From Spirochaetales bacterium (lineage in GTDB: Bacteria; Spirochaetota; Spirochaetia; Sphaerochaetales; Sphaerochaetaceae), in assembly GCA_012800465.1 (NCBI GenBank), contig JAAZJI010000065.1:1-5497 (forward strand): a stretch of 5,497 nucleotides of DNA, in the 5' to 3' direction. The translations under genes were made by a program, and so were the position numbers. The stretch's first letter is position 1; each line of letters begins with the position of its first letter. Below are positions 1-5,223 of this stretch, one piece after another. The notes under the pieces were generated by a model that saw only the letters and a program-made list of their open reading frames with translations, had not been told where the DNA came from and searched no databases.

Positions 1-2
1 CG

Positions 3-314
3 GCCGCCGGGGACGAGAAGCCCCTCATAGACGAGCTCGTTATGATGAAAGAGGAGATCAAAGCCTCCCAATTGTGGAAGAACTTCACCGAACGGTACGA
101 GAAGCTGGACGACAGGGAGATCCTCTTCAATGCGCTGGAGGTGGAGAAGATCGCCGAGAAGGCGTTGCTCTATCTCTTCGTCGAGCAGAACCTCATCCCG
201 GAAGATCTCCTCCTGAGGATCGTCGGCCTCCTCAAGCTGGACGTCTCCTACATGAGCAAGATCCTCACCGACAACAAGCGCCCGGTCTCGTTCGCCCAGC
301 CGCTGCTCTTCTGA
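3..314 (+). CDS. C-terminal part of an unrecognised protein (cut by left edge)
   Basis: The frame is open from base 3 to the TGA at 312-314, giving 103 residues of what is probably a longer protein. Codons before the first Met (base 42) look coding (mostly G or C in the third position) and there is no ribosome-binding site ahead of the ATGs at 42 and 45, so the true start is likely outside the window. The visible part is charged and predicted mostly helical: a lysine/glutamate-rich stretch (MKEEIKASQLWKNF), then hydrophobic helices around EKALLYLFVEQNLIPEDLLL and LRIVGLLKLDVSYMSKIL, ending in SFAQPLLF. No signal peptide, transmembrane segment, cysteine motif or catalytic signature is visible. 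I do not recognise the family. It converges on the aldolase gene, with about 100 bases between the two stops, so no shared operon is implied. Confidence 0.6.
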   Translation, partial: AAGDEKPLIDELVMMKEEIKASQLWKNFTERYEKLDDREILFNALEVEKIAEKALLYLFVEQNLIPEDLLLRIVGLLKLDVSYMSKILTDNKRPVSFAQPLLF

Positions 315-361
315 ACGTACCGGAAGACGCGAAGACCCCGTGCAACAGTCCATCGGGGGGA

Positions 362-400
362 TCCGCCTCGAGGATGCAAGATTCCCGGGATGGAGGCGGA
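362..400. repeat. Inverted repeat between convergent genes, possible transcription end
   Basis: TCCGCCTC (362-369) and GAGGCGGA (393-400) form a perfect 8-bp inverted repeat with a 23-base loop; the loop holds the small palindrome TCCCGGGA (383-390). It lies in the 101-base gap between two convergent stop codons, where a bidirectional terminator would be expected. No run of T follows on either strand, so it does not meet the usual picture of an intrinsic terminator. It may only be a 3'-end stabilising hairpin. Confidence 0.35.
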
Positions 401-415
401 GTCCGTGTTCGGGCC

Positions 416-1378
416 CTAGCCCTTGATCAGGTGGAGGGCGAAGCCGGCGATCTCCTCGGTGAAGTAGCAGCTCTTCATCGCTCCCTTGTCATCCCGCTTC
501 ACGGATTCCTCGTTGAGGGTGAAGCCCTTCTTCTGCAGGTAGTGGGCGGCCCTGTCGACGTTGTTGCACGCGAAGCCGAGGTGCCCGTGTTTCCCGAGGA
601 ACGGGGTATGGGTAACTTCGATCACGGTATCGAGGAAGGTCGAGGAGTTTCCGACCGTTCTCGTCATCCCCAAAAGTTCAAGCATCGTTGCGGCGACTTG
701 GGCCCTCTCCTTGCTTGTCTCATTGATGCCGAGGTGGGCGAAGCGAAGCCCCTGGAGGGCGAGCACCGCTTCCGAACAGAGGGCGGTGATCTCGTCCCAC
801 CGTTCGTTTTCGATCAGGTCGCTCTTGACCATCCACGATCCGCCGACCGCCAGCACGTTGGAAAGGGCGGCGTAGGAACCGAGATTCTTCGCGTTGATGC
901 CGCCGGTGGGCATGAACGTCACGTTGGAGAAGGGGCCGGCGAAGTTCTTGAGCATGTCGACTCCGCCGCTCGCTTCGGCGGGGAAGAACTTGAGAACGGA
1001 AAGACCGCGGCTCAGACCCGCTTCGATATCGCTCGGGGTGCAGACCCCCGGAACGATCGGGACGTCGTTCTCAAGCGCCCAATCGACGACCTCGGGGTTG
1101 AACCCGGGGGAGACGATGAACTTGGCTCCCGCCTTGACCGCCTTCTTGGCGAACTCGATGCCGGTTACCGTTCCCGCTCCGAGCAGCATCTCGGGTACCG
1201 CCTTGGCGATGTTGGAGATCGCTTCCTCCGCCGCGGCGGTCCGGAAGGTGACTTCCGCCACGGGCAGTCCTCCGGCGATCATCGCTTTTGCCAGGGGGAC
1301 GGCCTTGGCGGCGTCATCGATCTTCACGACCGGAACCAGACCGATGAGTCGGATTTTTTTCATCAGAGCTTCAGACAT
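416..1378 (-). CDS. KDPG/KHG aldolase with fused C-terminal VOC domain
   Basis: Bifunctional 2-dehydro-3-deoxy-6-phosphogluconate / 4-hydroxy-2-oxoglutarate aldolase, 320 residues, cytoplasmic. It splits KDPG into pyruvate and glyceraldehyde 3-phosphate through a Schiff base. Residues 1-210 form the class I Eda barrel: Glu42 and Arg46 in EVTFR (general acid/base region), GAGTV 67-71, FIVSPG 87-92, the Schiff-base Lys130 in KFFPAE, PTGGI 157-161 and GGSW 179-182. E. coli Eda is about 213 residues; here about 110 more follow. Residues 211-320 look like a VOC (glyoxalase-fold) domain with paired HLG modules: His215 in HLGI, Glu254, His266 in HLGF and His316 in LHLI, a possible metal set. The ATG at 1376-1378 has an AGGAGG site (1386-1391) 7 bases upstream. 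It is divergent from the KDG kinase gene and shares its operator. The aldolase call is firm; the role of the VOC domain is unknown to me. Confidence 0.93.
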   Translation of the reverse strand: MSEALMKKIRLIGLVPVVKIDDAAKAVPLAKAMIAGGLPVAEVTFRTAAAEEAISNIAKAVPEMLLGAGTVTGIEFAKKAVKAGAKFIVSPGFNPEVVDWALENDVPIVPGVCTPSDIEAGLSRGLSVLKFFPAEASGGVDMLKNFAGPFSNVTFMPTGGINAKNLGSYAALSNVLAVGGSWMVKSDLIENERWDEITALCSEAVLALQGLRFAHLGINETSKERAQVAATMLELLGMTRTVGNSSTFLDTVIEVTHTPFLGKHGHLGFACNNVDRAAHYLQKKGFTLNEESVKRDDKGAMKSCYFTEEIAGFALHLIKG

Positions 1379-1385
1379 CGCAGTG

Positions 1386-1391
1386 CCTCCT
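1386..1391 (-). promoter_or_regulatory. Ribosome-binding site of the aldolase gene
   Basis: A perfect AGGAGG on the minus strand, 7 bases before the ATG, fixes the aldolase start at 1378. Confidence 0.85.
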
Positions 1392-1400
1392 TTTTAAATA

Positions 1401-1415
1401 TGAAACAACGTTTCA
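1401..1415. promoter_or_regulatory. KdgR-like operator, TGAAAC-AAC-GTTTCA
   Basis: A perfect inverted repeat with 6-bp arms (1401-1406 and 1410-1415) around a 3-base centre, in AT-rich DNA between the divergent aldolase and KDG kinase genes. The spacing and GAAAC...GTTTC core resemble the operator of KdgR, the IclR-family repressor of KDG catabolism in enterobacteria, from memory of that consensus. It lies 7 bases upstream of the kinase -35 box and downstream of the proposed aldolase transcription start, so one bound dimer could control both genes. The site is seen directly; the regulator's identity is inferred, and no regulator gene is in the window. A GntR- or LacI-family protein is possible, though the odd-length centre fits LacI less well. 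Confidence 0.7.
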
Positions 1416-1422
1416 AAATACA

Positions 1423-1451
1423 TTGACAGTGAGAACTATACCCTCTATAGT
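1423..1451 (+). promoter_or_regulatory. Sigma70-type promoter of the KDG kinase gene
   Basis: A consensus TTGACA at 1423-1428, a 17-base spacer and TATAGT at 1446-1451. Transcription would begin near base 1458, leaving a leader of about 25 bases with the ribosome-binding site. This is the strongest promoter-like sequence in the window. It also shows that a TTG at 1423 is part of the -35 box and not a start codon. Confidence 0.8.
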
Positions 1452-1463
1452 GGGTAATAGCAA
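1435..1463 (-). promoter_or_regulatory. Candidate promoter of the aldolase gene, overlapping the kinase promoter
   Basis: On the minus strand TTGCTA (1458-1463), a 17-base spacer and TATAGT (1435-1440) make a plausible sigma70 promoter. Transcription would begin near 1428 and give a leader of about 50 bases that contains the KdgR-like operator and the ribosome-binding site. It overlaps the kinase promoter almost fully, so polymerase could occupy only one at a time. The -35 box matches consensus at only 4 of 6 positions. Confidence 0.45.
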
Positions 1464-1468
1464 GAGAA

Positions 1469-1475
1469 AAGGAGG
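1469..1475 (+). promoter_or_regulatory. Ribosome-binding site that sets the TTG start of the kinase
   Basis: AAGGAGG lies 7 bases before the TTG at 1483-1485. No ATG in the same frame is suitably placed, so this site decides the start. Confidence 0.85.
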
Positions 1476-1482
1476 AAAAACC

Positions 1483-2520
1483 TTGAGCAAGACATTCGTA
1501 ACATTCGGCGAGATCATGCTTCGTCTGAAAAGTCCGGGTCATGAACGGTTCTTCCAGAGCCCCGTCCTGGAGGCAACCTTCGGCGGTGGAGAGGCGAACG
1601 TAGCAGTTTCGCTTTCCCTGCTCGGCAAGAACGCCCGGTTTGTGACCGCTTTGCCGAAGAATGTGATCGGAGAGGCGGCGGTCCGGGAAGTCCGGCGCTA
1701 CGGGGTGGACACGTCGGCGATCCTCCGGACCGAGGGAGGCAGGGTGGGAATCTATTTCCTGGAGACCGGAGCGAACCAGCGGCCGAGCCTCGTCGTCTAC
1801 GACCGCGCCGAAAGCTCGATCGCGACCGCGCAGCCGAGCGATTTCGATTTTGCCAAGATCCTCAAGGATGCGGCGTGGCTACACGTCACGGGGATCACCC
1901 CGGCGATCAGCGAGGCGGCGGCGGCATCGACCCTGGCGGCGTTGAAAGAGGCGAAAAAGCAGGGAGTGACGGTATCGATCGACCTCAACTACCGCAAGAA
2001 GCTGTGGAAGTGGGGAAAGACCGCCGTCGAAGTGATGCGCGAGCTGGCGACCTACGCGGATGTGGTCATTGCCAATGAAGAGGACATCCAGAAGTGCCTC
2101 GGAATTGAAGCGAATGTCGATGTAACCTCCGGAGAACTGGACACCAACGTCTACAAAGCCCTCACTGAAGAGGTGAAGAAGCAGTTTCCGAACATCGGCG
2201 TCATCGGCGTCATCCTGCGGGAAAGCCGCAGCGCGGATGTGAACGGCTGGAGCGCGGCCATCAACGGAAAGACCGGGTTCCACCTCTCCCGATCCTACGA
2301 GATTACCGACATCGTCGATCGTGTCGGCGGAGGGGACTCCTTCTCGGCGAGCTTCATCTACGCCCTGAGCGAGTACGGGGATGACGAGGAGTACGTGATC
2401 AACTTCGCGGTCGCCGCCTCCGCCCTGAAGCACTCGATCAGCGGCGACTTCAACCTGACCACCTTGAGCGAGGTGAACGCGCTTGTCAAAGGGGACGGAT
2501 CGGGCCGGGTCCGGCGCTAA
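1483..2520 (+). CDS. kdgK: 2-keto-3-deoxygluconate kinase (PfkB family)
   Basis: KDG kinase, 345 residues, cytoplasmic; it phosphorylates 2-dehydro-3-deoxygluconate with ATP to KDPG, the substrate of the divergent aldolase. PfkB/ribokinase features in order: FVTFGEIMLRL at the N-terminus; GGGEANVAVSLSLLG (34-48), the sugar-binding N-terminal signature; Tyr91 in GIYFLE and Tyr106/Arg108 in VVYDR, placed like substrate contacts known in KDG kinases; DLNYRKKLW (167-175), typical of KDG kinases; and DRVGGGDSF (279-287), the C-terminal signature with catalytic Asp285 and the GGGD anion hole. Length fits the family. The start is the TTG at 1483, 7 bases after AAGGAGG; an in-frame TTG at 1423 lies inside the promoter and is rejected. 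The TAA stop overlaps the end of the convergent acyltransferase gene. Another PfkB sugar kinase is the alternative, but the neighbouring aldolase makes KDG the best substrate. Confidence 0.92.
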   Translation: MSKTFVTFGEIMLRLKSPGHERFFQSPVLEATFGGGEANVAVSLSLLGKNARFVTALPKNVIGEAAVREVRRYGVDTSAILRTEGGRVGIYFLETGANQRPSLVVYDRAESSIATAQPSDFDFAKILKDAAWLHVTGITPAISEAAAASTLAALKEAKKQGVTVSIDLNYRKKLWKWGKTAVEVMRELATYADVVIANEEDIQKCLGIEANVDVTSGELDTNVYKALTEEVKKQFPNIGVIGVILRESRSADVNGWSAAINGKTGFHLSRSYEITDIVDRVGGGDSFSASFIYALSEYGDDEEYVINFAVAASALKHSISGDFNLTTLSEVNALVKGDGSGRVRR

Positions 2521-3776
2521 TCGTTTTTCTTGGCATGTTCGTAGAGCTCTTCCGTGGCCAAGGCGACCTTGGTCACCGCGAAGGGCTTTTCTTTCGGGTA
2601 GAGGTAGTAGGTATCATCCAGCGTCGACAGATCGATGCAGTCGCCTTTGCCCTTATAGTCATACTCGATGTGACAGCTGTACATCGAAGAAACGTCCTTA
2701 TGAAGGAACAACCCGTCGGTTTTCAAGGTGAAGCCGTTCATATCGTGAACGAGCCGGCCCGTCCCGATGGGGATGTATCCCCGTGCGTTGGGCAGCGCCT
2801 CGATCATCACCGGCACATCGAGAGAATAGGTTCCTTCCTCCACCTCCCGGCGGACGTTGCTTCGCTCCCACTCGTACCAATCGGGGATGTGGGAAAACTC
2901 GGTAATCAGGGCGGTTTCGTCTTCAGCGGGTTTCGAGGCGCCGAGTTCACCGTAGATCCCCATCTCCCACTCCTTGTTGCATGCCCGGCACGCGATGCGG
3001 GAGCCGAAGGAATGCATCCCGTACTCGGTATGGCAGTGGGCGCACTGGTAGAGAACCTTATGCAGTCCTTCCGCCCGCTTTTTGAAGGTGATCGCGATCC
3101 TGTTCTCCTTCTGCCAGCGGTACTCGTCATATTCGAAGGCGCTGCGGATTCGTTCGTTGAGCTCATCGACCGAAAGTGATTCCGTCTCTTTCGCATCGGC
3201 GATCGGAAAGCAGTCACATGCGATCGGGACGCCCCGCTTTTTCAGATTCCAGACGGGACTGTTGAGGTAGTGGCCGTGCATGTTGAGCATCACCACGGGA
3301 ACGCCCAGCAGCTTGCAGATCTTCCCAAGCGAATCCGGGAGGACGGCGGTGGTCCCACAGAGTGAATACCGTGCCTCCGGATAGAGGGCGAGGACGTCGC
3401 CGTTGACGTGGAGGACCTCCTTGATCTGTCGCACGACCTGTATGTCGTTGGTGAATTTGCGTTTGCAGATGCCGCCGGCGTTTCTCAAGAGCCATTCGCG
3501 GCCGATGAAGCCGTCGATCGCGACCACGTAGTTCGACCGGTGGGGGAAGAGGGCGGCGGTCGTCACCTTGAAGTCGATGAACGCCATATGGGTGCAGAGC
3601 AGAAGGAACGGCGGCCTGATTCCCTCCATCCCCCTGCGCGTGATCTTCAGGCGGCGCAGCCATACTTCCGGGAAGCTGAGGATCCAGGTGACCGGGCGCA
3701 GATAATGGCGCTGAGGAATCGGTTTCCTTTTCATGTCGAAGCGCTTCGCCTCGGCAAGTCTTTCAAGCGGCGTCAT
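2517..3776 (-). CDS. PlsC-like lysophospholipid acyltransferase with zinc ribbon
   Basis: Probable 1-acyl-glycerol-3-phosphate acyltransferase-like protein, 419 residues. The LPLAT core spans about residues 45-235: the catalytic HX4D box is HMAFID (His63, Asp68), and YPEARYS (132-138) stands where the family has the FPEGTRS-type motif. A zinc-ribbon-like segment follows at 243-272 with CAHC (Cys245, Cys248) and CRAC (Cys263, Cys266). Beyond it are about 145 residues rich in aromatic and acidic residues with no motif I know. Classical PlsC proteins are about 240 residues, so nearly half this protein is extra. No obvious transmembrane helix is seen; the basic aromatic N-terminus could bind the membrane surface. 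The ATG at 3776 is chosen because GGAAGG (3784-3789) lies 7 bases upstream; an in-frame ATG at 3860 has no such site. The acyl acceptor cannot be told from sequence. Confidence 0.85.
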   Translation of the reverse strand: MTPLERLAEAKRFDMKRKPIPQRHYLRPVTWILSFPEVWLRRLKITRRGMEGIRPPFLLLCTHMAFIDFKVTTAALFPHRSNYVVAIDGFIGREWLLRNAGGICKRKFTNDIQVVRQIKEVLHVNGDVLALYPEARYSLCGTTAVLPDSLGKICKLLGVPVVMLNMHGHYLNSPVWNLKKRGVPIACDCFPIADAKETESLSVDELNERIRSAFEYDEYRWQKENRIAITFKKRAEGLHKVLYQCAHCHTEYGMHSFGSRIACRACNKEWEMGIYGELGASKPAEDETALITEFSHIPDWYEWERSNVRREVEEGTYSLDVPVMIEALPNARGYIPIGTGRLVHDMNGFTLKTDGLFLHKDVSSMYSCHIEYDYKGKGDCIDLSTLDDTYYLYPKEKPFAVTKVALATEELYEHAKKND

Positions 3777-3783
3777 GGATCTT

Positions 3784-3789
3784 CCTTCC
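3784..3789 (-). promoter_or_regulatory. Ribosome-binding site that sets the acyltransferase start
   Basis: GGAAGG on the minus strand, 7 bases before the ATG at 3774-3776. It favours this start over the in-frame ATG 28 codons further upstream. Confidence 0.65.
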
Positions 3790-3799
3790 CGTACGTCCG

Positions 3800-3828
3800 A
3801 TGGTAGGAGCAAGGCCGTGGGATTGCAA
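3800..3828 (-). promoter_or_regulatory. Candidate promoter of the acyltransferase gene
   Basis: On the minus strand TTGCAA (3823-3828), a 17-base spacer and TACCAT (3800-3805); both boxes match consensus at 4 of 6 positions. Transcription would start near 3793, leaving a short leader with the ribosome-binding site. A start there would also exclude the upstream ATG at 3860. Confidence 0.4.
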
Positions 3829-3846
3829 GGGCCCGGGAAAGATGAT

Positions 3847-3874
3847 TTGACAACTTCCATTTTTTCACTAGACT
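3847..3874 (+). promoter_or_regulatory. Candidate promoter giving a leaderless mRNA
   Basis: A consensus TTGACA at 3847-3852, a 16-base spacer and TAGACT at 3869-3874 (4 of 6 matches). With the usual distance from -10 box to start, transcription would begin at about base 3881, the A of the next gene's ATG. That gene has no ribosome-binding site, only a GGA 3 bases before the ATG, which agrees with a leaderless transcript. Confidence 0.5.
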
Positions 3875-3880
3875 GGAACC

Positions 3881-4966
3881 ATGGATAAAGACCTTCTAAC
3901 CGAGCTCTATACGCTTGCGAAAGCGATATTCACAGCCGACTTGTCCGGTCTCTTCTTTGAAGAGGACCTGTTCGCGGTATTCCTGGAAAATCGGCCGACC
4001 TACTACGTTACCTTGGGAAACGGGGTGCTGTTGGCCAATCGCGGCAGGAAGGGGCTGACGAACTTCCTCGAGTACCTCGAGCACGAGGAGACCGAGGATG
4101 AGCTGGAGTTCTTCGAGTACCAGCAGGCGATGGATTCGCTGTACAGCGTCGTTCCCTTTGATGAGGACGACGACACGCTTGAGACCGATGATGAGTGGCG
4201 GAAGGAGAGCGGCGTCCTTTTCGAGGGGATGGCGGCTCCCGTCTTCCGAAGCAAGACGGAGTACTGTCTTCCCGGGATCATCGACGAAGAGGAGGGGAAG
4301 GAGCTCGTCCAGATCTTCAAGGCGACGCTCCACCTCATTTCCCACCTGGAGGAGATCCGCAAGGAACATCCGAAGCACCGGGCGATCGCGACGTGGCATG
4401 ATCAGGTTTCCGACGGTTCGAAGAAAGAAGAATATATTCCCTGCCTGACGGTCGGGGAAAATGGAATACTTCTCGACAAGCTCCCCTTTGAACCGTGGAA
4501 CTACGAAAACACCTTTCCGATACCGGAGTTCGCCGATGCCGAACAGCGACGCTACTACAAGTCGATGAAGGCGAAAAGCGGGAAGATCTTCTACATGGTG
4601 ACGGGAGTCTTTCCCGCTCCCGTCTCCAGCGAAAAGTTAGACGATCCGACCTTCCCGGTGTTCTATCTGGTCTACGATCCCCAGACCCATAAGATCCTCG
4701 ATGTCTACATGATCGACGAGTATGAGAAGAACCACACCGTCTTCATCGACCGCTTTCTCGCGGTGGTGGACCGGGGCGTGAAGCCTCAGGCGATCCACTG
4801 CTACGGCCGCCGAACCCTGCCGCTGCTCACCCGGATCGGACCCAACATGGGGGTGATGGTCTTCGAAGGGAAGCGGGATGCCGAGCTCGACGGGGTGATC
4901 GAAGACATGCTCCATCATTTCCTTCATGACGGAATCGAAGAGGAGGATGACGAGGACGACCGTTAG
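3881..4966 (+). CDS. Acidic protein of unknown function, DUF7309/DUF6930-like
   Basis: A 361-residue soluble, strongly acidic protein with no signal peptide or membrane segment. Two parts can be seen. Residues 1 to about 165 (LYTLAKAIF, EEDLFAVF, YYVTLGNG, EYQQAMDSLYSVV, then GMAAPVFRS and LPGIIDEEE) match the pattern I remember for DUF7309. Residues about 258-352 (VFYLVYDPQTHKILDVYMID, VKPQAIHCYGRRTLPLL, MGVMVFEG, then a helix) match DUF6930. No catalytic residues are evident, and both names are from memory. The end is an acidic tail (EEEDDEDDR). An in-frame stop at 3869-3871 makes the ATG at 3881 the first possible start; it lacks a good ribosome-binding site and may be read from a leaderless mRNA. 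It is divergent from the acyltransferase gene. The gene is clearly coding, but its function is unknown. Confidence 0.85.
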   Translation: MDKDLLTELYTLAKAIFTADLSGLFFEEDLFAVFLENRPTYYVTLGNGVLLANRGRKGLTNFLEYLEHEETEDELEFFEYQQAMDSLYSVVPFDEDDDTLETDDEWRKESGVLFEGMAAPVFRSKTEYCLPGIIDEEEGKELVQIFKATLHLISHLEEIRKEHPKHRAIATWHDQVSDGSKKEEYIPCLTVGENGILLDKLPFEPWNYENTFPIPEFADAEQRRYYKSMKAKSGKIFYMVTGVFPAPVSSEKLDDPTFPVFYLVYDPQTHKILDVYMIDEYEKNHTVFIDRFLAVVDRGVKPQAIHCYGRRTLPLLTRIGPNMGVMVFEGKRDAELDGVIEDMLHHFLHDGIEEEDDEDDR

Positions 4967-4988
4967 ATCGTGTTGGCAAGCACCCGAT

Positions 4989-5048
4989 CGGTCCGCTCTC
5001 CACTTCCGTCACGTCGCACCCGATGATTCCCCAACGTATCGTTTTCAT
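4989..5048 (-). pseudogene. 5' stump of a Gfo/Idh/MocA oxidoreductase gene
   Basis: On the minus strand from the ATG at 5046-5048, 20 codons read MKTIRWGIIGC then DVTEVESGP. This is nearly the standard start of a Gfo/Idh/MocA family NAD(P)-dependent sugar oxidoreductase, whose members often begin MKTIxWGIIGCGDVTEVKSGP. One Gly codon of the nucleotide-binding loop is missing between Cys and Asp, an in-frame loss of three bases. Similarity stops after SGP, and the frame then runs into the opposite strand of the intact gene ending at 4966. A full gene would need about 1 kb more. An AGAGGT ribosome-binding site (5055-5060) sits 6 bases before the ATG, so the original start region is kept. It is best read as the remnant of a gene cut by deletion or rearrangement. 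Confidence 0.6.
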
Positions 5049-5093
5049 GGAAACACCTCTCTCCAAGACCCATCGTCAGCCCTGGCGGGCCGA

Positions 5094-5109
5094 ATCGTCA
5101 AGAGACGAT
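5094..5109. repeat. Small hairpin, ATCGTC/GACGAT
   Basis: ATCGTC (5094-5099) and GACGAT (5104-5109) pair around a 4-base AAGA loop. ATCGTCA also occurs as a direct copy at 5072-5078. No T run follows, so it is not a clear terminator. It may be part of old control DNA for the truncated oxidoreductase gene, or chance. Confidence 0.35.
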
Positions 5110-5116
5110 CGAAGTG

Positions 5117-5195
5117 CATGGGTATAGGTAAGCTTATGGCGGAGGCAACCTACAAGAAATTCTTGTCGGTTCACACCCCGACCCGTATACCCCTG
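5117..5195. repeat. Nested inverted repeats, 79 bases
   Basis: The outer arms 5117-5126 and 5186-5195 pair at 9 of 10 positions, including GGGTATA with TATACCC. Inside is a second inverted repeat, 5147-5171: ACAAGAA (5152-5158) and TTCTTGT (5160-5166) pair perfectly around one base, and AACC/GGTT extend it, so 11 of 12 positions pair. The inner element could be an operator: on the minus strand it overlaps a possible TTGCCT-N16-TATACC promoter (5121-5148) facing the truncated oxidoreductase gene. No T run follows on either strand. A structured RNA or old operator are both possible; function is not shown. Confidence 0.5.
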
Positions 5196-5223
5196 TCAGC
5201 CGGTTCAGGCCGTCGAACTCGTC

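Larger units (their letters stand above)
4967..5223. other. Gene-free stretch between convergent genes
   Basis: These 257 bases contain no intact gene. They hold the oxidoreductase stump with its ribosome-binding site, a small hairpin and the nested inverted repeats. No T-run terminator was found for either flanking gene. The make-up suggests leftover 5' and control DNA of a lost gene. Confidence 0.6.

Noticed and set aside
336..358. CCCCG/CGGGG pair as a terminator
   Set aside because: Only 5 bp with a 13-base loop and no T run; likely chance in GC-rich DNA.
74..1426. A 450-codon open frame on the + strand
   Set aside because: It lies mostly opposite the aldolase gene, starts inside the first gene, runs across the divergent promoters, and encodes a low-complexity Arg/Gly/Asp-rich protein with no motif. 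It is the antisense shadow of a GC-rich gene.
1423..1482. N-terminal extension of the KDG kinase by 20 codons
   Set aside because: The extra codons cover the -35 and -10 boxes and the ribosome-binding site. The family's proteins start near SKTFVTFGE, which fits the TTG at 1483.
1879..2433. A 184-codon open frame on the - strand inside the kinase gene
   Set aside because: It has no ribosome-binding site or motif, and it overlaps the well-supported kinase reading frame.
3214..3663. A 149-codon frame on the - strand inside the acyltransferase gene
   Set aside because: It is an out-of-frame shadow rich in Arg, Pro and Gly; the acyltransferase frame carries all the motifs.
3777..3860. N-terminal extension of the acyltransferase by 28 codons
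   Set aside because: The ATG at 3860 has no ribosome-binding site, the extra residues look like non-coding DNA, and a candidate promoter lies inside them.
5120..5193. tRNA-like layout: 7-bp end stem, short D-like arm, GTCGG/CCGAC arm
   Set aside because: The length and end stem fit, but five bases separate the end stem from the D-like arm, the middle hairpin has no 7-base anticodon loop, and the T-like arm has an 8-base loop and sits 3 bases from the end stem. Not a functional tRNA.
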